This document shows, in pieces, positions 15,399-24,053 of a DNA stretch of 25,584 nt; positions within the stretch are counted from its first letter, which is position 1, and each line of letters opens with the position of its first letter. The stretch comes from JAJFTV01 sp964426355 (GTDB lineage: Bacteria; Chloroflexota; Anaerolineae; Anaerolineales; Anaerolineaceae), in the NCBI GenBank assembly GCA_964426355.1, contig CAYRRA010000037.1, positions 1-25,584 of the forward strand. The letters are read 5' to 3'. The translations under genes and the position numbers were made by a program. The notes below the pieces were generated by a model, which had not been told where the DNA came from, did no database searches, and worked only from the letters and a program-made list of their open reading frames with translations.

Positions 15399-16388
15399 AT
15401 GCCAAAAGTATCGATCATCGTACCCTGTTTTAATGAAGAGAAAACGATAGAACTGCTTCTTGAAGCGATTCGAGTTCAGGATTTCCCAATCAGCCAGATA
15501 GAGGTAATCATTGCGGATGGGTTGTCTGTTGATTCGACCAGGGAGCGAATACGTCATTATCAGCAAAGGTACCCCGAATTATCCGTGAAGGTAATTGATA
15601 ATCCTAATCGCAATATTCCATCCGGGCTGAACTGCGCTATTCGTGCAGCACAAGGTGAATACCTCGTTCGACTGGATGCTCATTCAATGCCGGCGGATGA
15701 TTATGTTTCCACCTGTGTGAAATTTCTCGAGGCAAAAAAGGCGGAGAACGTGGGGGGGATTTGGGAGATTCAGCCAGGAAGCAACAACTGGCGAGCCCGC
15801 TCGATTGCCTGGGCAGCAGCTCATCCAATTGGGGTAGGAGATGCGCAGTATCGTCATGGGAAAAATGCGATGTATGTAGATACGGTTCCGTTTGGTGCTT
15901 TCAGGCGGGGTCTATTCGATGAAATCGGGCTCTTCAATGAAAGTTTGCTGACGAATGAGGACTATGAACTGAATGTGCGCATCCGAAAAGCGGGGGGAAA
16001 AATCTGGTTTGACCCGAGTATCCGCTCGGTATATTTTGCACGAGAGGCTTTCAAGGAATTGAGCAGGCAGTATTTTCGGTATGGTTACTGGAAATCAAAG
16101 ATGCTTCGCATGTTTCCGGATACTCTGCGCTGGCGGCAAGCTCTACCACCTTTGTTCGTTGCCGGTCTAATATTTTTATTGTTATTCTCTCCTTTCTTTG
16201 TTTTTTTTCGATATGTTTTTCTCATCGTTGTTTGTCTTTACCTCATCATTTTGTGTGCAGCAAGCCTGCCGGTTGTTTTTCGGCAGAAAGAGCTATCCGC
16301 TTTGATTGGCGTCCCGGTATCCATCGTGATCATGCATCTTTCCTGGGGGATGGGTTTTCTTTGGGGCGTGATAAAATCTCTATTTTGA
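15399..16388 (+). CDS. Membrane-anchored glycosyltransferase family 2 (ExoA-like)
   Basis: This inverting family-2 glycosyltransferase uses a nucleotide sugar on the cytosolic face. The GT-A domain opens with VSIIVPCFNEEKTIELLLEA; the ADGLSVDST segment follows at about residue 45. The RLDAHSMPADDYV segment near residue 90 stands where GT2 enzymes have the metal-binding DxD and is typical of the ExoA-like subgroup. LLTNEDYELNVRIRKAGG near residue 190 holds the ED of the catalytic base region. After a RQYFRYGYWK amphipathic stretch, the last 80 residues form about three or four membrane helices. I chose ATG 15399 (329 residues) over the in-frame GTG at 15393, since neither has a strong ribosome-binding site and the fold starts at once after it. 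It heads the five-gene glycan operon, with 13 bp to the next gene. Confidence 0.88.
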   Translation: MPKVSIIVPCFNEEKTIELLLEAIRVQDFPISQIEVIIADGLSVDSTRERIRHYQQRYPELSVKVIDNPNRNIPSGLNCAIRAAQGEYLVRLDAHSMPADDYVSTCVKFLEAKKAENVGGIWEIQPGSNNWRARSIAWAAAHPIGVGDAQYRHGKNAMYVDTVPFGAFRRGLFDEIGLFNESLLTNEDYELNVRIRKAGGKIWFDPSIRSVYFAREAFKELSRQYFRYGYWKSKMLRMFPDTLRWRQALPPLFVAGLIFLLLFSPFFVFFRYVFLIVVCLYLIILCAASLPVVFRQKELSALIGVPVSIVIMHLSWGMGFLWGVIKSLF

Positions 16389-16401
16389 GGAACGTGCGTG
16401 C

Positions 16402-17826
16402 ATGTCAGCTAACCCGATCCCCCGCAAATCATTAAAGTGGCGTTTAACTATCCAAGAACGCAAGCTTATTCTATTTTGTGGCGATCTTTTTATTGCCATT
16501 CTGGCATTGGTGATTGCTATTTATTTCTGGGCTCAACCCGATTGGCTGCGATTTTCTTGGGCATTTGTTCAAGAACGCATCCCCTTCTGGTTTTTTGGGC
16601 TGCCTTTATTATGGTTGTTGCTCATCACTGAATTATATGAACCGCGTAAAACCGGGCGCATTGCTGAAGTGATAAAAGGCATTTCATTAGCTTCAGCCGT
16701 TCTTCTTGGTCTCTATTTGATACTCTATTTCACTTTCGAACCCAATTCGCTGCCCAGGCGTGGGGTGGCGGTTTTTATTGGTGGTACTTTTGTTCTTACG
16801 CTTCTCTGGCGGGTCATTTATATCCAGGTATTCAGCGCTCCGCATTTTTTACGTCGCGTGTTGATTGTTGGGGCAGGAAGAACAGGCGCGCTGCTGACGC
16901 AGATGATTTCCGAAATCTGGCCCCCTCCCTTTGTTCTGGTGGGGTTTGTTGATGATGATCCTTCAAAGAAAGACCTTGAAATTTGTGGGTATAAGGTGAT
17001 TGGCAACAGTGAAAACCTGGCTCGCCTGGTGCATGAATTAGACATCACCAACCTGATCTTATCAATTGGCAACGAAATTCAGTCCTCCACCTATCAATGT
17101 TTATTGGACATGCAGTTGCAAGGGATTGAAATCACCACTATGGCTTCTGTTTATGAGGAACTATTCGGACGGGTGCCAATCATGGTGCATAAATCAGATT
17201 GGGTTTTGCGTACTTTTGTTGACCAGGCGAGTACAAGTACTTTTTACAGCCTGGTAAAACGCGTCATGGACCTGATCGGTGCAAGCGTGGGGCTGTTGAT
17301 CTTAGGCTTGCTTTTCCCATTCATCGCTATTGCAATTCTAGCGAGTAGTGGTGGTCCCGTAATTTATTCGCAAAACCGCCTGGGCAGGAATGGAAAAGTT
17401 TTCAAAATCTACAAATTCCGTACCATGATCAAGGATGCTGAAAAGGACGGAAAACCGAAAGCGGCAGAGGAAAACGATGCCCGGATTACAAAAATCGGCA
17501 AATTATTGCGGAAAAGCCATCTAGATGAACTGCCACAATTTTATAACATTCTTAGAGGAGAAATGAGCCTGGTTGGTCCTAGAGCGGAACGTCCAGAGTT
17601 GGAACAAGATTTACACGAAGCGATTCCTTTTTACCGGGCGCGCTTACTTGTCAAACCCGGTGCGTCAGGCTGGGCGCAGGTCAATTTCGGATACGCATCA
17701 ACCATTGAGGCATCGACTATCAAACTGGAATATGATTTGTATTACATCAAACATCAAAACCTCCTCCTGGACATCTCCGTTATGATTCGAACTGCGGGTA
17801 CAATGTTGGGATTCAAAGGTCGGTAA
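16402..17826 (+). CDS. Polyprenyl glycosylphosphotransferase (initiating sugar transferase)
   Basis: This 474-residue membrane enzyme transfers a sugar-1-phosphate from UDP-sugar to undecaprenyl phosphate, the first step of a surface glycan. Four to five hydrophobic segments occupy about residues 20-140. A Rossmann-like domain with VLIVGAGRTG starts at 153. The catalytic bacterial-sugar-transferase domain begins with the KRVMDLIGA helix and membrane re-entrant segment near 286-318. It carries the KFRTM motif at 338-342, the LDELPQ dyad Asp375-Glu376, GEMSLVGPR at 386-394 and PGASGWAQV at 419-427. These are all hallmarks of the WbaP/CpsE-type family. The sugar is not predictable from this alone. 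The next gene encodes a UDP-HexNAc 4,6-dehydratase, so a modified N-acetylamino sugar is a reasonable guess. The gap to that gene is 4 bp. Confidence 0.92.
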   Translation: MSANPIPRKSLKWRLTIQERKLILFCGDLFIAILALVIAIYFWAQPDWLRFSWAFVQERIPFWFFGLPLLWLLLITELYEPRKTGRIAEVIKGISLASAVLLGLYLILYFTFEPNSLPRRGVAVFIGGTFVLTLLWRVIYIQVFSAPHFLRRVLIVGAGRTGALLTQMISEIWPPPFVLVGFVDDDPSKKDLEICGYKVIGNSENLARLVHELDITNLILSIGNEIQSSTYQCLLDMQLQGIEITTMASVYEELFGRVPIMVHKSDWVLRTFVDQASTSTFYSLVKRVMDLIGASVGLLILGLLFPFIAIAILASSGGPVIYSQNRLGRNGKVFKIYKFRTMIKDAEKDGKPKAAEENDARITKIGKLLRKSHLDELPQFYNILRGEMSLVGPRAERPELEQDLHEAIPFYRARLLVKPGASGWAQVNFGYASTIEASTIKLEYDLYYIKHQNLLLDISVMIRTAGTMLGFKGR

Positions 17827-17830
17827 AGGA

Positions 17831-19720
17831 ATGAAGCCTAGATTTCAATTACGCAACCGTTATGTTCTCATAATGGATCTGGCTCTCATCATCCTTGCTG
17901 TTCTGGGCAGCTATACGCTGCGTCTTGAACTGGGTGCCGCTTTTTATTTTTACCTTCCTTCTGCGTATTGGATGGCAGCCATTTCCCTGATAATTAAACC
18001 ATTGGTCTATTATTATTTTGGTCTATACAGGCGATTATGGGTTTATGCAAGTATGCAGGAATTACGATTGATTCTGTTTGCGGTAACCACAGCTTCTGCC
18101 CTGGTCTCTGTGATTATGATCATCCTGTTTTCGATGAAAGTCTTTATTGGTTTTCCCCGTTCCGTGTTAATCATTGACTGGCTGCTTTCTATTCTGACTG
18201 TCGGTGGTCTACGGTTTGCCATCCGGATCCTCTCAGAAAATAAAATGGCAGCAGCAGTACCCGGGCGTTTTACCAGAAGAAAGAAAGCTTTGATTGTTGG
18301 AGCAGGCGATGCCGGAGCATTGGTTGTGCGCGAGTTACAGAAGAATCCACAATTGGAAATCAGCCCTATTGGTTTTTTGGACGATGACCCGGGGAAGCAG
18401 AACCACCAAATTTATGGCGTGCCGGTTGTGGGGAAACTGTCTGATTTACTGCGGGTATTGGAAAACCAACCGGTGGACGAGGTCATCATCGCCATACCGA
18501 GTGCACCGGGGCAGGTGGTTCGCCTGGTGGCAGATATGTGTCGGAAAAAGGGTGTATCGTTTCGCACGATGCCTGGCATCTATGAGCTTATCGGGGGCAG
18601 TGTTAGCGTCAACCGGCTGCGTGAGGTGGACATTGCCGACCTGTTGCGGCGTGAGCCAGTACGCATTCAAGAACCAGAGATTGAGACTACTTTACGGGAC
18701 AGGGTTGTGTTGGTGACCGGAGGTGGTGGTTCGATTGGTCTCGAACTGTGCAGGCAGATTGCGCGCTGGCATCCGGCTAAGTTAATCATCCTGGGACACG
18801 GTGAGAACAGTATTTTTGAAGCGATGATGGATTTGCAGGAACGTTACCCGGTTCTGACCATTCACCCGGTTATTGTCGACTTGCGGGATGTGATTCGGTT
18901 GCAGAATGTCATGTCTCATTTCAAGCCTGAAATCGTTTTTCATGCTGCTGCGCATAAACATGTCCCGCTGATGGAGATTAACCCAGAAGAAGCCATTACG
19001 AATAATATCCTGGGTACAAAAAACCTGGTAGAGGCTGCTTTACAACAAAACGTGCAACAACTTGTGATGATCTCAACCGATAAGGCGATTCGACCGGTGA
19101 ACGTGATGGGTGCGACCAAGCGAATTGCTGAGATGATCGTTCTGGATGCTGCAAAGTCATCGGGTCGGTCATTTTCTGTTGTTCGATTTGGCAATGTGCT
19201 GGGAAGCAGAGGAAGCGTTGTACCGATTTTCAAACGTCAAATTGCGCGCGGAGGTCCAATTACTATCACACATCCTGATATGCAGCGATATTTTATGACC
19301 ATTCCTGAGGCAGTTCATCTGGTTTTACAAGCAGCCAGCATGGGCAATGGGAATGAGAAATTTGTCCTCAATATGGGCAACCAGGTAAAGATTGTTGACC
19401 TGGCAAACGACCTGATCCGTCTTTCGGGTCTTGAACCTGGAAAGGACATCGAAATCGTCTTTACCGGGGTGCGGGCTGGTGAAAAATTGAGCGAAGACCT
19501 GTGGGATGAAGGACACGTCTTTAAACCCACTTCTCACCCGGATATTTTTCAAGATGACAGCCAGGAATGCCTGATTGGAGAGGATCTGAAACTGCTTGTG
19601 GCTAAAATGTTGGAATTAGGGCAACAACAGAAGATTGATGAGATTATTCGTTTGCTGGACGAGACCATTCCCGGCGCGTCGGTTTCCAGTGAGACTTCTA
19701 CCGAGATTTTTACGATTTAG
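17831..19720 (+). CDS. Membrane UDP-N-acetylhexosamine 4,6-dehydratase (CapD/PglF-like)
   Basis: This 629-residue protein has the two-part CapD/PglF/WbpM layout. Four membrane helices lie at about 11-31, 46-64, 83-103 and 109-129. A first Rossmann domain follows (LIVGAGDAGA from 154, then FLDDDPGKQ), and then a catalytic short-chain dehydrogenase domain starting with VTGGGGSIG at 295-303. The catalytic STDK lies at 415-418. The usual YxxxK is replaced by MGATK at 426-430, a Met-for-Tyr change that is normal in this large membrane-bound subgroup, so it should be active. It would turn UDP-GlcNAc into UDP-4-keto-6-deoxy-GlcNAc, the precursor of QuiNAc, FucNAc or bacillosamine. No aminotransferase or reductase to finish the sugar is in the operon. 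It is 4 bp after the transferase and 3 bp before the first FemAB gene. Confidence 0.92.
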   Translation: MKPRFQLRNRYVLIMDLALIILAVLGSYTLRLELGAAFYFYLPSAYWMAAISLIIKPLVYYYFGLYRRLWVYASMQELRLILFAVTTASALVSVIMIILFSMKVFIGFPRSVLIIDWLLSILTVGGLRFAIRILSENKMAAAVPGRFTRRKKALIVGAGDAGALVVRELQKNPQLEISPIGFLDDDPGKQNHQIYGVPVVGKLSDLLRVLENQPVDEVIIAIPSAPGQVVRLVADMCRKKGVSFRTMPGIYELIGGSVSVNRLREVDIADLLRREPVRIQEPEIETTLRDRVVLVTGGGGSIGLELCRQIARWHPAKLIILGHGENSIFEAMMDLQERYPVLTIHPVIVDLRDVIRLQNVMSHFKPEIVFHAAAHKHVPLMEINPEEAITNNILGTKNLVEAALQQNVQQLVMISTDKAIRPVNVMGATKRIAEMIVLDAAKSSGRSFSVVRFGNVLGSRGSVVPIFKRQIARGGPITITHPDMQRYFMTIPEAVHLVLQAASMGNGNEKFVLNMGNQVKIVDLANDLIRLSGLEPGKDIEIVFTGVRAGEKLSEDLWDEGHVFKPTSHPDIFQDDSQECLIGEDLKLLVAKMLELGQQQKIDEIIRLLDETIPGASVSSETSTEIFTI

Positions 19721-19723
19721 CTG

Positions 19724-20740
19724 ATGGAAATCGTGAATTCACAAGAATGGGGAACCTGGCTGAGACGTTTTCCCGATGCGCATATACTGCAATCCCCTGA
19801 ATGGGGAGTGCTTAAATCCCGGTTTGGCTGGAAACCTCGCTATATTACCCAGGAAAATTCTGGAGCAATGGTTTTATTTAAAAATCTGCCATTGGGTTTC
19901 TCAGCAGGATATATTCCAAAGGGTCCGGTAGGGAAGCACTGGGATACGCTGTGGTCAAACATTGATGCGATTGCCAGGCAGGAGAGAACGATTTTTTTGA
20001 AGGTAGAACCCGATTTGTGGGAGAACGAAAAAAACGCGGAGAGGCAGTCAGTGATTGGTTTTGCCAATATGCCATCCGACACTATCCAACCTCGCAGAAC
20101 GATGTCCGTTTCTTTGCTAGGCACAGAGGATGACTGGCTGAACCGGATGAAGCAAAAAACGCGCTACAATATCCGGCTGGCAGAACGGAAAGACGTGCGC
20201 GTAGATAAATCAAATAATCTTTCTGCATTTTCACATCTCATGCAAGTCACCGGCAGCCGTGATGGTTTTGGTGTGCATACTGCCGACTATTACCGTCTTG
20301 CCTATGAACTTTTTTCCAAAAATGGGCATTGTGAACTGCTGATAGCTACCTATGGTGAGAAAATCCTGGCGGGATTAATGGTTTTCCGCCGGGGAAAGCG
20401 CGCCTGGTATCTGTTTGGTGGAACAAGCAATGAAGAGCGCAACCGAATGCCGGCTTACCTGATTCAATGGGAAGCGATGCGCTGGGCTGCCAGGAATGGC
20501 TGCGTTGAGTATGATCTCTGGGGTGTACCGGATTTTCCTGAAAGTGAGCTGGAAAACCAGTTCCAGGAACGGTCAGATGGTTTATGGGGTGTGTATCGTT
20601 TCAAAAGAGGTTTTGGAGGGGAAATTATCAGAGCAGTGGAAGCACGCGATCGTGTATATTATAAAAATATCTATTGGGCATATCAATGGTTCTTGAAGAA
20701 AAGAAAATCCAAAACGCAACCGATTGGAACCGGATTGTAA
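19724..20740 (+). CDS. FemAB/FemX-type aminoacyltransferase, copy 1
   Basis: This 338-residue protein belongs to the FemABX family of two-GNAT-fold transferases, which use aminoacyl-tRNA to add amino acids to the peptide stem of lipid II or, in some relatives, have unknown acceptors. The N-terminal HILQSPEWGVLKSRFGW segment and the central MKQKTRYNIRLAERK stretch are family hallmarks. The latter is followed by the GSRDGFGVHTADYY region, WYLFGGTSNEERN, and the ending LWGVYRFKRGFGGEI. There is no signal or membrane segment. The gene lies 3 bp after the dehydratase gene and overlaps the next FemAB copy by 55 bp, so it is firmly part of the glycan operon. The donor tRNA and acceptor are unknown. 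Peptidoglycan cross-bridge formation and aminoacylation of the lipid-linked glycan are both possible. Confidence 0.85.
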   Translation: MEIVNSQEWGTWLRRFPDAHILQSPEWGVLKSRFGWKPRYITQENSGAMVLFKNLPLGFSAGYIPKGPVGKHWDTLWSNIDAIARQERTIFLKVEPDLWENEKNAERQSVIGFANMPSDTIQPRRTMSVSLLGTEDDWLNRMKQKTRYNIRLAERKDVRVDKSNNLSAFSHLMQVTGSRDGFGVHTADYYRLAYELFSKNGHCELLIATYGEKILAGLMVFRRGKRAWYLFGGTSNEERNRMPAYLIQWEAMRWAARNGCVEYDLWGVPDFPESELENQFQERSDGLWGVYRFKRGFGGEIIRAVEARDRVYYKNIYWAYQWFLKKRKSKTQPIGTGL

Positions 20741-21807
20741 TCTCATTTCCATCGCACCATATTTTGCAATCCTGGCAGTGGGGTGAAATCAAGCAAAGGT
20801 TTGGTTGGCAGATGGAGCCTACCGCCTGGTGTGACCGGGATGGGAATGTACAGGCTGCCGCGATGCTCCTGGTGAGGTCGCTTAAGATGAGCCGGTTTGA
20901 TTCGCATTTACGTATGATCTATAGCCCACGTGGTCCGCTGGTCAATTGGGACGATAACGCGACGTGCGAACAGGTTTTGGATACCCTTGAGACAATCGCT
21001 CGGAAACAACATCTGATCTCGTTAAAAATTGATCCCGAATTAATCCTCGGATGGGGTGTGCCAGGTGAAATTGGTTCATACGAAAATGAAAAGGCGAACG
21101 CCATTCAAAGACAGTTGAGGGAGCGCGGATGGCAATACTCACCCTCACAGGTGCAGTTTCGCAATACGGTTTGGCTCAACCTGACACCATCAGAAGAAGA
21201 ACTGCTGGCGGTGATGAAACAAAAAACCCGGTACAACATTCGACTCGCCGAGCGTAAAGGGGTTGTTGTTCGAGAAGGCGGGCGAGAGGATTTACCGGCG
21301 CTATACCGCATGTATTCTGAAACCTCGCTTCGTGATGGTTTTGTGATTCGGTCTGAGGCGTACTATCTGTCTCTCTGGGAGCGTTTCCTCAAGGAAGACC
21401 TGGGGCGGATCCTGCTGGCGGAGGTTGAAGGTGAAATTGTAGCGGGATTGGTTCTGTTCCATTTTGGCGGGAAAGCCTGGTATTTTTATGGGATGGCTAA
21501 CCAACAGCACAGGGAAAAAATGCCCAGCTATCTCGTGCAATGGGAGGCAATCAAGCTGGCGAAGAAAATGGGATGTCATACCTATGACTTTTGGGGTGCT
21601 CCGGAAGTATTCGACAAGACGGATGGGATGTGGGGCGTCTATCGTTTCAAAGAGGGTTTCAGTGGCAAAGTCATTCGCACATTAGGCGCTTGGGATTTTG
21701 CGCCGCATAAAGGTCTTTATTCACTCTTTACCCATATCTTACCTGAGTTGATGCGATTGATGCGCTCGCGCCGAATGGCTGAGGTGCGACACGAAATGCA
21801 AGAATAA
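20686..21807 (+). CDS. FemAB/FemX-type aminoacyltransferase, copy 2
   Basis: This 373-residue protein is a paralogue of the preceding FemAB protein. It shares HILQSWQWGEIKQRFGW near its N-terminus, MKQKTRYNIRLAERK in the middle, the SLRDGF...YY region, WYFYGM-NQQHREKMPSYLVQWEA, and MWGVYRFKEGFSGKV near the end. I chose the ATG at 20686. An in-frame TTG at 20674 would only lengthen an unconserved tail, and neither has a ribosome-binding site, as expected for a start read through coupling with copy 1. The overlap with copy 1 is 55 bp in a different frame, which is unusually long for a recent duplication. The two proteins have clearly diverged outside the motifs, so they may act in sequence or as a heterodimer, as FemA and FemB do. 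Confidence 0.84.
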   Translation: MVLEEKKIQNATDWNRIVISFPSHHILQSWQWGEIKQRFGWQMEPTAWCDRDGNVQAAAMLLVRSLKMSRFDSHLRMIYSPRGPLVNWDDNATCEQVLDTLETIARKQHLISLKIDPELILGWGVPGEIGSYENEKANAIQRQLRERGWQYSPSQVQFRNTVWLNLTPSEEELLAVMKQKTRYNIRLAERKGVVVREGGREDLPALYRMYSETSLRDGFVIRSEAYYLSLWERFLKEDLGRILLAEVEGEIVAGLVLFHFGGKAWYFYGMANQQHREKMPSYLVQWEAIKLAKKMGCHTYDFWGAPEVFDKTDGMWGVYRFKEGFSGKVIRTLGAWDFAPHKGLYSLFTHILPELMRLMRSRRMAEVRHEMQE

Positions 21808-21913
21808 GGGTTCTCTGGAGACTGTCAACAAAGACTACCCCTTTCACCCAGCGGATAAAATCAGGAGGTTTATTCGGCATTAGTTTGTGTCTTCACCGGC
21901 TGGGGGGAAAATT
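21808..21913. other. Short convergent gap after the glycan operon and kinase genes
   Basis: The 106 bp between the facing stops hold no gene. I expected a shared terminator but see no clean GC-rich hairpin with a T-run on either strand. Confidence 0.5.
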
Positions 21914-24034
21914 CTAAGGTTTCCAGGCTGGTTGATAGTCGCGCGCTGGATCGTCGGTGAGTTGGATAGCGGAACCACCTACTGAAGACATGAGGAAAAG
22001 ATCGTGGTTTCGACTTCCATCCGCCAGGAAAACAACCCGCTCAAAAGCCAGCCAATACCCATCCGGCGAGAAATCCATATCCCAGGTAGAGTCATCCGAT
22101 AACTTGATTTCCTGTGCGTTGCGGGGGGACAAGGGACGTGCAATGGCTTGGGGGAATGGATTTCCGCGGCTGAAGACGATCGTATCGCTGATGCTCCAAT
22201 CGGGCATAAATGTGTTCGTGAGAGTAGGGTCAGAAAAAATGTAGATGGATGAGTCATTGATTGACAGAATATTGATCTGGATATTCGCACCCTGCGCCTG
22301 GCGTTGAAAAGCGATGTACTGCCCATCCGGTGACCAGGCTGGGCGACGGTCGATATTCAGGTCCCTGGTCAGTGCGGTAACGCTGTTATCTTCCAGGTTG
22401 AAGAGGTAGAGGTTTAAATCGGTATTGCTCAAGTTATCGCGGTAGGTGGTGAAAGCAATCGTTTTCCCGTCTGGTGACCATGCCGGATCGAAATCACCGC
22501 CAGGGAAAGAAGCCAGAGGTATTCTGCCAGTTCCATCTGCGTTGATGATGAAGAGGGTCGAACCGCGATACGTTTCATTCTGTGGGTTGATGATAGAAGC
22601 AGGGCGGCAAGGAGATACAAACACAATCCTTTTTCCATCAGGAGACCAGTCTGGCTGACAGGCTCCATCCATTTCATTAGTGATTTGCTGCACATTTGAA
22701 CCGTTGGAGTTCATGAGGTACAACTGAGGATTCCCGGCTCTGTCTGAGACAAAGACAATCTGTCCGGATCCGCCACCTGTAGGGGTGTTTTGCGGCGTGA
22801 ATGTTGCTTCCGGAGTATTCTCCTCAGTTGCTGTATTTTCAGGTGATGGACTTGCTTCTTGAGCCACAAAAATTGTTCCTGTCGGTTCAGGGGTATCGGT
22901 ACTGGCTGGTGGGAGAGAGGTGTCGCTGGGTATCGAAATGGCTTGTGATGGGGTTGACTGCGGCTTGGAAGCAATATTCCTAATTGGAATCAGGTCAAAC
23001 ACGAAAATACTGAGGATGATGATAATTGCCATAATGGATAAAATACCTCCAATGGCAGCCCAAAGTAATAGTTTCCGACTACTACTTTTTTTTACCGGTA
23101 TGGAGGTGTTCGATAATCCTGCCTCAACCGCAGGCGCCGGGACAGGTCTTTTGGTGGAGTGTGTACCGATGACTGTGGGGGCAGGGTCAATGTGGGCTGT
23201 ACCTGAGATATTTTTCTTTTCCCTGGCACCGCGATGTGCATTCAGCAACGCCTGTAAAAATTCCTCGGAAGATTGATAACGATCCTCTTTTCTTACTTCC
23301 AATGATTTCTCAATCACGGCAGCAAGTTCTTTTGAGATACGTGGGTTGATTTCTCGGATTGGACGCAGTTCTTCCTGTTTCATCAGGCGCGAGAGCCCGT
23401 TAGCGGGGATTACTCCGGTGAGCGCCATGTATAGGGTTGCCCCCAAAGAATAAATATCCGTTCTGGGGTCTGTTCCCTGACCGTATTGTTCAGGCGGTGC
23501 AAAGCCCGGCGTGAGCGACTGTGCACCGACGGTGGTGCCCTGTCCTGGTTGGCTGATCTTTGCAATGCCGAAATCAACCAGGTAGCTTTCCCCATTGGGC
23601 GTTGTTTTGATATTGCCTGGTTTTATGTCCCGGTGAACGATGGGTGGTTTTCGGGTATGCATGTGCAGGAGGGCGTCACAGATGGCGATGCCAATCAAGG
23701 CGACTTCCTCTTCTGGTAAGGTGACCTGACGAGCAATTCGGTCTTTGAGGTCTTCGCCTTCAATGAAATCCATGACAAGATATTGTCCCTGGTCAGGGAT
23801 GACAAAGTGATCGGTCACACGGGGCAAATTGGGGTGCCTCAGACTGGCGAGAATGGTCGCCTCACGGCGGAATTGCCTTGTTGAATCATCGGTTGTGAAG
23901 AGGTTTTCTTTGACAGCAACTTTAACGCTCAGGCTTTCATCGTATGCAGAATAGATGGCTCCCATACCGCCTTTTGAGATAATGTCTTCGATTCGGTAAC
24001 GGCTTTTCAAAAAAGAATTAATTTGTAATGTCAT
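21914..24034 (-). CDS. Transmembrane Ser/Thr protein kinase with extracytoplasmic TolB-like (PD40) propeller
   Basis: This 706-residue protein has a PknB-type kinase domain at about 12-265: glycine loop SKGGMGAIY at 20-28, Lys42 in VAVKE, HRDIKPGN at 134-141, DFG at 154-156, and the PEQY segment at 181-184 in place of APE. All catalytic residues are present. A juxtamembrane stretch leads to one membrane helix at about 321-347, then a Thr/Pro/Ser-rich linker to 420, and a propeller with six PD40-type motifs (such as PDWSPDGKRIVF, PAWSPDGKTIAF, PAWSPDGQYIAF) that ends in YQPAWKP. The domain outside the membrane would sense a ligand and the kinase would signal within. I chose ATG 24034, preceded by CGAGGTCC, over the in-frame TTG at 24091, which would overlap the upstream gene. 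It lies 19 bp after its paralogue. Confidence 0.9.
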   Translation of the reverse strand: MTLQINSFLKSRYRIEDIISKGGMGAIYSAYDESLSVKVAVKENLFTTDDSTRQFRREATILASLRHPNLPRVTDHFVIPDQGQYLVMDFIEGEDLKDRIARQVTLPEEEVALIGIAICDALLHMHTRKPPIVHRDIKPGNIKTTPNGESYLVDFGIAKISQPGQGTTVGAQSLTPGFAPPEQYGQGTDPRTDIYSLGATLYMALTGVIPANGLSRLMKQEELRPIREINPRISKELAAVIEKSLEVRKEDRYQSSEEFLQALLNAHRGAREKKNISGTAHIDPAPTVIGTHSTKRPVPAPAVEAGLSNTSIPVKKSSSRKLLLWAAIGGILSIMAIIIILSIFVFDLIPIRNIASKPQSTPSQAISIPSDTSLPPASTDTPEPTGTIFVAQEASPSPENTATEENTPEATFTPQNTPTGGGSGQIVFVSDRAGNPQLYLMNSNGSNVQQITNEMDGACQPDWSPDGKRIVFVSPCRPASIINPQNETYRGSTLFIINADGTGRIPLASFPGGDFDPAWSPDGKTIAFTTYRDNLSNTDLNLYLFNLEDNSVTALTRDLNIDRRPAWSPDGQYIAFQRQAQGANIQINILSINDSSIYIFSDPTLTNTFMPDWSISDTIVFSRGNPFPQAIARPLSPRNAQEIKLSDDSTWDMDFSPDGYWLAFERVVFLADGSRNHDLFLMSSVGGSAIQLTDDPARDYQPAWKP

Positions 24035-24038
24035 TGGA

Positions 24039-24042
24039 CCTC
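24039..24042 (-). promoter_or_regulatory. Ribosome-binding site that fixes the first kinase start
   Basis: GAGG on the minus strand lies 4 bp before ATG 24034. It supports this start, where the fold begins a few residues later, over the upstream TTG at 24091. Confidence 0.5.
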
Positions 24043-24053
24043 GGAATTGAATA

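Noticed and set aside
17831..19720. Loss of the catalytic tyrosine (Met in MGATK) read as an inactive dehydratase
   Set aside because: Large membrane-bound PglF/WbpM/CapD-type dehydratases normally have Met at this place and work with the nearby Asp-Lys pair, so the change is typical of the subgroup.
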